11,086 nucleotides of DNA from Chloroflexota bacterium (GCA_018830745.1 JAHJRU010000098.1:1-11086); one strand, 5' to 3'. Counted from the first letter of the stretch, positions 1 through 5,680 are shown. Notes: generated from the letters alone by a model not told the origin. Program-made: numbers and translations.

Positions 1-76
1 CATCAGCCCACCTCAAGTCGAATAGTCTCCAACTCAAGTTTACTGCATAGCTAACTCAGCTTCAATACGAAAGCCC

Positions 77-107
77 TTGACCTTTTTGCAGGAACGCCAT
101 ATATAAT
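77..107 (+). promoter_or_regulatory. Sigma-70-type promoter abutting the Hint lipoprotein start
   Basis: A TTGACC -35 box (77-82) is followed 19 bases later by a consensus TATAAT -10 box (102-107); the overlapping TATATA at 100-105 would give a 17-base spacer. The expected transcription start is about 112-114, so the ATG at 112 lies at or next to the first transcribed base. No Shine-Dalgarno sequence lies at a normal distance upstream, which fits a leaderless mRNA. The boxes are seen directly; leaderless initiation is inferred. Confidence 0.5.
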
Positions 108-111
108 AACG

Positions 112-891
112 ATGGTACTGCTGGCAGTAATATTAATGACTACATTTATTCAAGGATGCGGTAGCGGCTATGTCGACCCAGAAAAATTAAAGGAGGTAGT
201 AGGCCGCTGGCTTAATCTTGATGTTGAGTTAGAACAGCTCGAAAAGGAAGCAAAAGAACAGCGCGCTGTCTTAGTCGCCATGCAGGCTCAGGCAAACAGT
301 CTAGCTTCTGAGGTAAGAGTTGCCCAAGGTGATGTTACCTCAGCCAAAGATGAAGCCGGAAGTGTGAAGAAAGAGATTGCCGATAAGCAGGGTGAAATAG
401 ATAATATTGAAGCCAAAATAGAAGAAGTAACAAATGAGATTGAAGAAATAGAGCAAACGTTCAGAACTCTTAGGGAATTCGGAGTTGAATGTTTTGCCTG
501 TGATACCCTGGTGCTCATGGCCGATAATTCCACAAAGCGCATTAATGAAGTACAAGTAGGTGACAGGGTTTTAGCCTATGATAGCGAAACTGGACAAAAT
601 GTGGCTGCAGACGTGATTGCTACGGCAAGCGGTGAAGCGGATTATTTTTATGTCATCAATGGCGACCTCAGGGTTACGCCGCCGCATCCATTTTTCACTG
701 CCGAGGATAAATGGGTAAAGATTGTGGACTTGAAGGCAGGTGACAAGATCAAAAGCTTTGCGGGACTGAATGAAATCACTTCCATTGAAAAAGTTAATTC
801 CAAACAACGAATATGCAATATCAGAGTTCGGGATTTTCATAACTTTTATGTCTCAGCTAATGGCAAGGATTTTTACCTGGCGCAAGAGTGA
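112..891 (+). CDS. Lipoprotein with coiled coil and C-terminal Hint (self-cleaving) domain
   Basis: This 259-residue protein has three parts. Residues 1-16 form a short hydrophobic signal ending in a lipobox-like IQGC, so Cys16 would be lipidated and the protein membrane-anchored facing outward. Residues about 35-118 are rich in Glu, Lys, Ala and Ile with heptad spacing, a predicted long coiled coil. Residues about 125-259 match the Hint fold: CFACDTLVLM with nucleophile Cys127, then VGDRVLAYD, then TPPHPFF with the block-B pair Thr189/His192, then KWVKIVDLKAGD, then DFHNFYV near the end. Hint domains in inteins, hedgehog and polymorphic toxins cut the peptide bond before that Cys. The usual C-terminal VHN is replaced by YLAQE, and nothing follows, so splicing is unlikely and N-terminal (hedgehog-like) cleavage is the likely outcome. 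The signal lacks the usual Lys/Arg near its start, and no in-frame ATG, GTG or TTG lies upstream before the stop at 52-54. The gene looks more AT-rich than its neighbours. I know of no named family with this architecture. Confidence 0.8.
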   Translation: MVLLAVILMTTFIQGCGSGYVDPEKLKEVVGRWLNLDVELEQLEKEAKEQRAVLVAMQAQANSLASEVRVAQGDVTSAKDEAGSVKKEIADKQGEIDNIEAKIEEVTNEIEEIEQTFRTLREFGVECFACDTLVLMADNSTKRINEVQVGDRVLAYDSETGQNVAADVIATASGEADYFYVINGDLRVTPPHPFFTAEDKWVKIVDLKAGDKIKSFAGLNEITSIEKVNSKQRICNIRVRDFHNFYVSANGKDFYLAQE

Positions 892-986
892 ACAAACATC
901 GGCATGTCTACGCGGACATAATATAGGCTTAAAATTCCGTTATGAAATGTAATAAGTGGCCGTTTTTTAGGGGAAAGCCAAATAGT

Positions 987-1970
987 CTATACCAACGAAA
1001 ACAGTATCTCTTGTTTGTTGTCCCTCCGCCGTATCTTGTTAAGAGCTTCTAGATATTCCAGGTGGGCCACGGTTTCACCCATGGCAAACCACTTTTGTGT
1101 AGGTGGAAACAGCGCCCATGAGGGGTAGTCTATATCCCATTTAATGTTAGGAGCAACCTGATAAGCGTTTTTTTCACCACCATCCAGACTATCTAAAATT
1201 TCGGAGAGTCGAGCGGCATGATGTTCTTTTAGCTCGGCGATTCTTCCTGAGAGGTCATAGAAGATATTTCTGTGTGCTGGCAGTACTACATCGACGTCCA
1301 GTTGGCTCACTTTATCAAGACTGGCCAGATATTCCTTGAGCGGGTTCTCCAGCTCCGGCCAGTATCCGATGTTAGGAGTTATGGTATCCAGAATGTGGTC
1401 TCCCGATATTAGAATCCTCTGCTTTGGTTCGTAAAGACAGATATGCCCCGGCGAGTGCCCCGGGGTTTCGATACAGCGGAAGGAGTAATCTCCGATGTTA
1501 AGGAAGTCATCCTCCTTCAGAATGTGGAAGCTAAACGGACCCCTTAAGCCGTATAGCTGGCTGGGATGCCAGGGTGTTGCTTTTGCCATCTCATCTAGAG
1601 GGAAGCCATGCGAGTGATACACGTCACGGAACTTCCGCCAGCGCTCTTCTGCTTCTGGCTTTGTTTTATTAACAATTGCCATCTCGGGCGCGTTAAAGTA
1701 CACCGTTGATGAATCGGTAGCTAGCTCGGCGACCAGACTGAGGTGGTCGGCATGCACGTGAGTAATGAAGAAGTCGGTGCGGCTTAAGTCTACATTCAGG
1801 TTTTGCAGACCTTGCATTATCGCCCGACGGCACTCCTCATGCTTCCAACCGGTGTCAATAACCAGAAATCGCCCCGGTGCTTTTATGACATAGGAGTTTA
1901 CTGCCCTCAACGGACTACGGGGCAAAGGGACTTCAACACTGTAGATATTGGGTAGAACTTCAGTTAACAT
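987..1970 (-). CDS. MBL-fold metallo-hydrolase with C-terminal winged-helix-like region
   Basis: A 327-residue metallo-beta-lactamase-fold enzyme, probably cytoplasmic since no signal is seen. From the ATG at 1970 it shows the binuclear metal motif THVHADH (His71, His73, Asp75, His76), a TPGHSPGH loop (His172, His176), SGDHI with Asp191 as likely bridging ligand, and LPAH with His233. Residues about 270-320, including PPTQKWFAMGETVAHLEYLE, resemble the small winged-helix tail of LACTB2-like hydrolases. The family covers thioesterases, lactonases, nucleases and glyoxalase II-type enzymes, and the substrate cannot be told here. A TTG at 1976 would add two residues; neither start has a clear ribosome site. 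It converges with the Hint lipoprotein across 95 bases in which I see no convincing terminator. TACAAT on the minus strand (1991-1986) is a possible -10 box. Confidence 0.88.
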   Translation of the reverse strand: MLTEVLPNIYSVEVPLPRSPLRAVNSYVIKAPGRFLVIDTGWKHEECRRAIMQGLQNLNVDLSRTDFFITHVHADHLSLVAELATDSSTVYFNAPEMAIVNKTKPEAEERWRKFRDVYHSHGFPLDEMAKATPWHPSQLYGLRGPFSFHILKEDDFLNIGDYSFRCIETPGHSPGHICLYEPKQRILISGDHILDTITPNIGYWPELENPLKEYLASLDKVSQLDVDVVLPAHRNIFYDLSGRIAELKEHHAARLSEILDSLDGGEKNAYQVAPNIKWDIDYPSWALFPPTQKWFAMGETVAHLEYLEALNKIRRRDNKQEILFSLV

Positions 1971-2152
1971 TGACAATCTTAAAGTATTGTATCATCTTGC
2001 CAGAATTGTCGCCAGCAGTACCATTCTTTTGCGTCATTGGCATTCATAGAGCAACCTGGCAATGGACAATTTGGTCAGTGAATCACCACCCCTGCGAAGC
2101 TGCGTTAATTCCTGATTGCAATCTCGTAGTCTGACCACAGAAACCGGTCAAA

Positions 2153-2209
2153 TTATTGTGGCATGTAGTCAAAAGTTTTTCCGCAGGTTGATAGTTCTTC
2201 TACTTTCAT
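2153..2209 (-). CDS. 18-codon ORF with good ribosome site, possible gene remnant
   Basis: AGGAGT (2220-2215) stands five bases before an ATG at 2209, and the frame reads MKVEELSTCGKTFDYMPQ then TAA. The ribosome site is as good as those of the real genes here, so this may be the surviving head of a lost gene or a genuine small peptide. I do not recognise the peptide. The ribosome site lies in one arm of a potential 9-bp stem (AACTCCTGA pairing with TTAGGAGTT, one G-U pair) spanning the stop codon of the upstream ATC-hydrolase remnant, which might couple or mask initiation. Evidence is limited to the start signals. Confidence 0.25.
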   Translation of the reverse strand: MKVEELSTCGKTFDYMPQ

Positions 2210-2234
2210 CTTTAACTCCTAACCTGGCTAGACT

Positions 2235-2513
2235 TCAGGAGTTCTTTCTGGCTTCTTTTTCTCTTATTCTTTCAATTGTCGCTTGCACGTCAGTAGTCTT
2301 GGAAGATATACGAAGCTCTCCGCCCTTTTTGAATCTGAAGTCACATCGCTCACTGCTGTCCGCCAGAGTTTCCGTTCTGATCAATCCCCATCCCATCGCC
2401 TTGCCTAGAGCAATGTCAGCCATAGTGGGTTTAGCGGGGGTTGTCCGGTAATTCTGGCGCTGGTGTATATTAGCCGTTAGGCAAAGGCCGTAAGCCACCA
2501 CCTTGACCTCCAT
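2235..2513 (-). pseudogene. C-terminal remnant of a probable L-2-amino-thiazoline-4-carboxylate hydrolase
   Basis: The open frame is 92 codons, but only residues from about 31 on (MADIALGKAMGWGLIRTETL, then SSERCDFRFKKGG at 53-65) look like a known family. A basic RT-x-T-L stretch followed by CDFRF close to the C-terminus is typical of ATC-hydrolase-family proteins, usually about 200-250 residues, one of which opens the thiazoline ring on the way to L-cysteine. The N-terminal two thirds are missing; residues 1-30 look like unrelated sequence read through, and no ribosome site precedes the ATG. I therefore call it a broken gene. The family call comes from remembered motifs and is moderate at best; a small intact protein of unknown function is the alternative. 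Confidence 0.4.
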
Positions 2514-2535
2514 AGAATAGCTGGTAAGCCCTTAT

Positions 2536-2658
2536 TCAGGGCAGAGGAATATTGGAAAAAAGGGGGGGGTATAAGTGGGCGGCAGAGGGCTTGAACCTCT
2601 GCCCCCGGCGTGCCGTGGCGTCGTAATCAAGGTATATCGGCTTCTCGTTTTGCTTCAT
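2536..2658 (-). pseudogene. Truncated start of a cysteine desulfurase gene
   Basis: A 40-codon frame opens with MKQNEKPIYLDYDAT, an excellent match to the start of NifS/IscS-type cysteine desulfurases, whose N-termini read (K)PIYLDYNATTP. The match ends after Thr15 (position 2614), and what follows (ARRGQRFKPSAAHLY...) is not desulfurase-like; the frame stops at 2536. The full enzyme is a PLP protein of about 380-400 residues that releases sulfur from cysteine as a persulfide, so more than 95% is missing. The ribosome site AAGGTGG six bases before the ATG is intact, and the gene begins 14 bases after the PepSY lipoprotein stops, so it was probably the next gene of that operon. The non-homologous part reads through the hairpin at 2577-2606. 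The frame may still be translated as a junk peptide. Confidence 0.7.
2577..2606 (-). repeat. Strong hairpin with a tRNA T-arm-like loop
   Basis: GGCAGAGG (2581-2588) and CCTCTGCC (2596-2603) form a perfect 8-bp stem around a 7-base loop; GGG and CCC extend it by three pairs past one bulged C. Read on the minus strand, AGAGG-TTCAAGC-CCTCT fits every conserved T-arm position (G53, T54, T55, C56, purine 57, A58, C61), followed by seven bases and an A where acceptor strand and discriminator base would be. The matching 5' acceptor strand and the D and anticodon arms are not found upstream, so this is not a whole tRNA. It could be a tRNA 3' fragment, a dispersed repeat, or a hairpin near the operon end; a minus-strand T6 run lies about 20 bases beyond, too far for a classic terminator. 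Confidence 0.5.
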
Positions 2659-2672
2659 AAAAGGCCACCTTA

Positions 2673-3302
2673 TCAGTGTTCCTCTACTTCCGATATGAAC
2701 ATGCCATGCCAGGTATGGTACCAGACGTTTCCCGAGTAGCCGTTGACGCTCAGCATGCCGTAATGCTCACCTTCAAGCTTGGTCATTATGGTATAGTAGC
2801 CGTAGTAGACGACAATCTCATCAGCCTCGGTTCCGGGGTAAACCGCGTCTAGGAAATCCCGAGCGATTTCCATAGCCTGCTGGGGACTAACCGACATCTG
2901 AGCCTGCTGGTAGCTGCCCATCATGCCGTACTTCCCATTCCACATCATGCTCTGCGGCTCTGGCTGATAACTGCCGGAATACTTGTCGATAATAATCTCA
3001 GTGGCCCCTCTGCCGGTGCTCTTCTCAACCAGCGACACGTAGAAATTGTGGGAGTATTCCTCAAGCTCGTCGATTTCAAGTTCTGCGTTGTTCAAGGATG
3101 CCACGTAGCTATCGGCTATGGCCTTCGCATCATCATGGGAGGGTGCCGTGGGAACCCCGGAGTAGTAGTCCGTCATGCCACCACCTTGACCGCCCATCAT
3201 GCCACCACCTGATGGCGTGGGCCCCCAGAATGGCGCACAGGCAGTCAGTCCCAGCAGGGCTCCCAGCGCCACGGAAAGGGCCACTAAATAGATTCTTTTC
3301 AC
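2673..3302 (-). CDS. PepSY-domain lipoprotein, Met/Trp/His-rich
   Basis: Starting from a GTG at 3302, five bases after GGAGGT, this 209-residue protein begins MKRIYLVALS and has a textbook signal ending in LTAC (Cys22), so it is lipidated and extracytoplasmic. A flexible stretch, PSGGGMMGGQGGGM, follows. Residues about 58-112 and 137-195 each look like a PepSY unit (helix with DAKAIADSYVASL or PQQAMEIARDFLDAV, then a beta hairpin). Between and after them are QSMMWNGKYGMM and WYHTWHGMF, clusters of Met, Trp and His. PepSY domains are usually protease-inhibitory or ligand-binding modules; Met/His clusters in envelope proteins often bind copper, but that is inference here. An ATG at 3332 with no ribosome site would place ten charged and aromatic residues before the signal, so I reject it. 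It follows the flavoprotein gene by 97 bases without a visible terminator. Confidence 0.8.
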   Translation of the reverse strand: MKRIYLVALSVALGALLGLTACAPFWGPTPSGGGMMGGQGGGMTDYYSGVPTAPSHDDAKAIADSYVASLNNAELEIDELEEYSHNFYVSLVEKSTGRGATEIIIDKYSGSYQPEPQSMMWNGKYGMMGSYQQAQMSVSPQQAMEIARDFLDAVYPGTEADEIVVYYGYYTIMTKLEGEHYGMLSVNGYSGNVWYHTWHGMFISEVEEH

Positions 3303-3399
3303 ACTACACCTCCAGTACAACCACCTTTCCATCTAGTCCAGTCTTTATTCTTCGCTTCATGCTTAACTTTGTCTATCTTGCACTTGGCGTATCTCTGGC

Positions 3400-4560
3400 T
3401 CAAACCAGGTCTTCCAACTGCTCCATCTCAAGCTTTTTCCGCTCTTCATGGTGCTTTTTGGAGGGAGGCTCCAGGTAGGTATTGGGGCCAGGATAGCTAA
3501 AAAAGTTACCGGACCCGTAGGCGGCCAGGCCATCGCCGACCTCAATGTAACAGAAGCCCTTGCCATCGAGCCTCTTGGATTTGTCTTCCCCTCTGAGTTC
3601 AGCCGCTATGTTCGCCGCCACCACTCGGCTCTGCTCATCGGCAAATACCCCCGCCTTGGGCAGGAAGAGACCGGTGGGGTTGGGCTGACGGATGGATGTC
3701 ACATCACCAAGGGCATAGACGCCGGGGTAACGCGTCTCCAGGGTATCGATCTCAACAGGGACCCAGCCCGTTTCGTCTGTTAGCCCAGCTTCCCGCACTA
3801 CCTTAGGTGCTACATGGGGCGGTACGCCCACCAGCAGATCGAAGGACGTCTCGCCTTCCTCAAAAACAATCTTGCGGGACCCACTCTCTATCCTCTGAAC
3901 CTTCTGCTGCGGGTAATATCCAATATCCCGCTCCTTCAGCAAACCGATGACGGCATTGCCCATCTCCGGGCCGGCGGCTCCCATAGGCCTCAGTTCCGGG
4001 GTGTAGATGGCAACCTCCACGTGCTGTCGGTTCCCTTTCTTCCGAAAGGTCGAGTCCATCAGGAAGGCAGCCTCATAGGGAGACGACGGGCATGAAAAGG
4101 GACTGCGGCACACCAGCACGATAGCTCGTCCCGTTTCAAACTCCTGCAAGGGCTGGTGAATCAGACGGGCACTGTTAACGTCATGCAGGTTATAGGCCGA
4201 TTCGGTAAAGCCGGGTATTATACTCCCGTCCTTTTCGGCACCCAGAGCGATAATCAAGTAGTCTCCCTCCAGCGTTGCGGAGGAAGTGCGCACCCTTCGC
4301 GCCGTTGGGTCTAGTTCCAGGACCTCGCCGTGCACCCATTCAATGCCCTTGCGCGCCAACTCCGAAAGAGACCGTTCCCCTTCCCGCTGGTCTTTCATCT
4401 CCCCGGCCATAAGCCGCATATTGAAAGCGCACAGGTAGAAGGTGTCTTCTCTCTCCACCACGACTACGCGGTGCTCGGGCGCTATCACTCTGCGCAATTG
4501 CTGCGCTGTGGATAGTCCACCGAAACCACCCCCCAGAATCACGATAGTTTTGCCTGCCAT
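3400..4560 (-). CDS. Sulfide:quinone reductase-like FAD flavoprotein
   Basis: A 386-residue pyridine nucleotide-disulfide oxidoreductase-fold protein with an N-terminal dinucleotide site, ILGGGFGG (8-15), followed by VVVVERED ending the second strand. YLIIALGAE (101-109) and VYALGDVTS (281-289) are the second and third FAD contacts. Cysteines at 44, 151, 157 and 337 are notable: Cys157 in PFSCPSSPYE and Cys337 in GFCYIEVGDG sit where the catalytic pair of sulfide:quinone oxidoreductases and flavocytochrome c sulfide dehydrogenases lies. These enzymes oxidise sulfide to polysulfide or persulfide and pass electrons to quinone or cytochrome. The cysteine of Aquifex-type SQR just before the second FAD strand is not evident. 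The C-terminus is short and charged. The ribosome site AAGGAGGG is well placed before the ATG. The DsrE, desulfurase-stump and regulator neighbours support a sulfur role; an NADH dehydrogenase-like activity is the alternative. Confidence 0.82.
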   Translation of the reverse strand: MAGKTIVILGGGFGGLSTAQQLRRVIAPEHRVVVVEREDTFYLCAFNMRLMAGEMKDQREGERSLSELARKGIEWVHGEVLELDPTARRVRTSSATLEGDYLIIALGAEKDGSIIPGFTESAYNLHDVNSARLIHQPLQEFETGRAIVLVCRSPFSCPSSPYEAAFLMDSTFRKKGNRQHVEVAIYTPELRPMGAAGPEMGNAVIGLLKERDIGYYPQQKVQRIESGSRKIVFEEGETSFDLLVGVPPHVAPKVVREAGLTDETGWVPVEIDTLETRYPGVYALGDVTSIRQPNPTGLFLPKAGVFADEQSRVVAANIAAELRGEDKSKRLDGKGFCYIEVGDGLAAYGSGNFFSYPGPNTYLEPPSKKHHEERKKLEMEQLEDLV

Positions 4561-4594
4561 GTTTCCCTCCTTGTCCTGATGTTATCCCGATTGT

Positions 4595-4942
4595 TTAGAC
4601 CAGGTCTTTCTTCTTTTCTTCGTACTCTTTTTGATCTATCTCGCCCCGGGCATATCTTCTTTTCAATATCTCCAGGGCTGACTCTGCCAGCCGGGTTGGA
4701 CTGTCCGATTCCCCTGGCCTGCGGACGGCTGCCACCACCGCCCAGACGATTAGCCCTACAACAGCTATCCACAAAATAGGCATAAAAAACATGGTACCGA
4801 AACCTCCCATCATACCGGGACCCATCATTCCCCAGCCGCCGTATTGCCCTCCCCAGATTAGTCCAAAGACCAGAGGTAAGATGACAAGGACGGCCGCGAT
4901 AACGCCCCCGATTATTAGTGCTGTTTTAACGTTTTTATTCAT
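4595..4942 (-). CDS. Two-helix membrane protein with SHOCT domain
   Basis: A 115-residue membrane protein. Helix 1 spans about residues 7-30 and helix 2 about 50-73; between them is a Gly/Met-rich loop (GGQYGGWGMMGPGMMGGFG, 31-49). The tail 86-115, ESALEILKRRYARGEIDQKEYEEKK, is a clear SHOCT domain, a short C-terminal helical pair thought to mediate oligomerisation or target other proteins to membranes. SHOCT proteins of this layout often sit in metal- or stress-response operons. The Met/Gly loop resembles the one in the PepSY lipoprotein of the same operon, hinting at a shared ligand such as Cu(I) (inference). AGGAGGT precedes the ATG by seven bases; it starts 16 bases after the DsrE-like gene and ends 34 bases before the flavoprotein gene. 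Confidence 0.85.
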   Translation of the reverse strand: MNKNVKTALIIGGVIAAVLVILPLVFGLIWGGQYGGWGMMGPGMMGGFGTMFFMPILWIAVVGLIVWAVVAAVRRPGESDSPTRLAESALEILKRRYARGEIDQKEYEEKKKDLV

Positions 4943-4958
4943 ACGCGCTACCTCCTGT

Positions 4959-5279
4959 TTAGCCGAAGGTCACTAGTTTGTCTGATTCGGCGATAATTTC
5001 CACCAGTTGCGACATGGTAGAGATAGGACAGACGCCAGCTTCCTGATGTCTTACCTCAAGACAGGTGCCGCAGGCCATAATTCTGCCCTTGTGATTCAGG
5101 AAATTGTCTAAAACCTCAGCCACTTTGAATTTCTCGTTCTTGATGTTGGTTAACTCCACGCCGCTCCCCAGGAGAAACACGCTGGTTTCATGGCCGCCCG
5201 CCATAGCTTCATTGCCCAGGCGTAATGCATTCCATGCTGTCTCCGGGTCATTGGTATTTAAAATGATGCCGAGTTTCAT
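4959..5279 (-). CDS. DsrE/DsrF-like sulfur-relay protein
   Basis: A 106-residue soluble protein of the DsrE/TusD fold: MKLGIILNTNDPETAWNALR at the start (strand and helix), AGGHETSVFLLGSGVE in the middle, and RIMACGTCLEVR (66-77) holding Cys70 and Cys73, with Cys84 in GVCPIS. Family members carry a persulfide on the conserved cysteine and relay sulfur to partners; the CGTC pair at this position is typical of stand-alone DsrE-like proteins next to oxidoreductases and sulfurtransferases. The gene starts with ATG six bases after GGAGGT, and its start overlaps the stop codon of a 13-codon ORF (TAATG), so translation may be coupled. It is the first full enzyme-like gene after the ArsR regulator. 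Its partner cannot be named; the SQR-like flavoprotein downstream is the obvious candidate persulfide source. Confidence 0.85.
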   Translation of the reverse strand: MKLGIILNTNDPETAWNALRLGNEAMAGGHETSVFLLGSGVELTNIKNEKFKVAEVLDNFLNHKGRIMACGTCLEVRHQEAGVCPISTMSQLVEIIAESDKLVTFG

Positions 5280-5320
5280 TACTTCACCTCCAGTGCCGTA
5301 TTCAAACTAACCTTTTCCAT
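5279..5320 (-). CDS. 13-residue leader ORF overlapping the DsrE-like start
   Basis: Between the ArsR gene and the DsrE-like gene, GAGGT (5330-5326) stands five bases before an ATG at 5320. The frame MEKVSLNTALEVK ends in TAA whose last two bases form TAATG with the DsrE-like ATG. The DsrE-like ribosome site GGAGGT lies inside this ORF. Ribosome site, start and overlapping stop together look like a leader peptide for translational coupling, or the head of an old gene fused down. The peptide has no cysteine and no run of one amino acid that would suggest classic attenuation. It could also be chance. Confidence 0.35.
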   Translation of the reverse strand: MEKVSLNTALEVK

Positions 5321-5332
5321 AGCCTACCTCAG

Positions 5333-5656
5333 TTAATTGATTCTATCCTGAATAAGGGCGGCGTCCTGCCTGATTTGCTCAAACATTATTTCCCGCAATA
5401 AGTCAAAAGCTTCAAGGAGACGAGGGTTGGCTATGCGGTAATAGACTACATTTCCCTCCTTCCTCGATACCAGGATATGGCGCTCCCTCATCATGGCCAG
5501 GTGCTGGGATAAGTTCCCGATTGCTATCCCCAGCACCTGAGACAACTCACCGACACTCATCTCTTTCTCCCGCAGCACGTTAATCAGCTCCAGTCTCTTG
5601 GGGTGAGAGAAAACCTTACACATCTCGGCGTGGTAGATATAAAGCTGGTCTTCCAT
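5333..5656 (-). CDS. ArsR-family winged-helix transcriptional regulator
   Basis: A 107-residue ArsR/SmtB-type repressor. Residues 11-30 (EMCKVFSHPKRLELINVLRE) are the typical first helices, 34-58 the helix-turn-helix with recognition helix IGNLSQHLAMMRE, and 61-74 the beta wing (ILVSRKEGNVVYYR). A C-terminal helix (79-98) would form the dimer. Only one cysteine is present (Cys13), so neither the ArsR/SmtB metal box (CVC) nor the two-cysteine switch of the sulfide/persulfide sensors SqrR and BigR is here; what it senses is open. Two adjacent ATGs precede EDQL; the second (5656) is better spaced from GGAGG, so I use it. It is the first gene of the minus-strand sulfur/metal operon and has its own promoter and an inverted repeat close to the transcription start, so autoregulation is likely. 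Confidence 0.9.
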   Translation of the reverse strand: MEDQLYIYHAEMCKVFSHPKRLELINVLREKEMSVGELSQVLGIAIGNLSQHLAMMRERHILVSRKEGNVVYYRIANPRLLEAFDLLREIMFEQIRQDAALIQDRIN

Positions 5657-5680
5657 CATGACCTCCTGTGAAAAAGAAAG

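Larger units (their letters stand above)
1971..2672. other. Stretch without an intact gene (degraded coding remnants)
   Basis: No full-length gene is visible on either strand between the MBL hydrolase and the PepSY lipoprotein. The minus strand carries three short coding remnants, each annotated separately: a small ORF, an ATC-hydrolase-like tail and a cysteine desulfurase head. It also carries a strong hairpin and a homopolymer pair, A6 then G8 on the plus strand at 2556-2569. The plus-strand reading frame over 2116-2451 looks like an opposite-strand shadow. From 1971 to about 2150 I see only scattered short frames and nothing I can name. Confidence 0.6.

Noticed and set aside
892..986. Bidirectional terminator between the Hint lipoprotein and MBL genes
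   Set aside because: There is a T6 run, but no GC-rich stem of more than a few pairs stands beside it on either strand.
2116..2451. Plus-strand 111-codon frame across the decayed stretch
   Set aside because: It lies opposite the ATC-hydrolase remnant, has no ribosome site and low-complexity Ser/Leu-rich sequence typical of an antisense shadow.
2577..2660. Complete tRNA gene on the minus strand
   Set aside because: Only the T-arm fits; no 5' acceptor strand, D arm or anticodon arm is found in the right place, and the region upstream codes for a desulfurase N-terminus.
3303..3332. Longer start (ATG at 3332) for the PepSY lipoprotein
   Set aside because: It has no ribosome site and would put charged and aromatic residues before the signal peptide; the GTG at 3302 follows GGAGGT at correct spacing.
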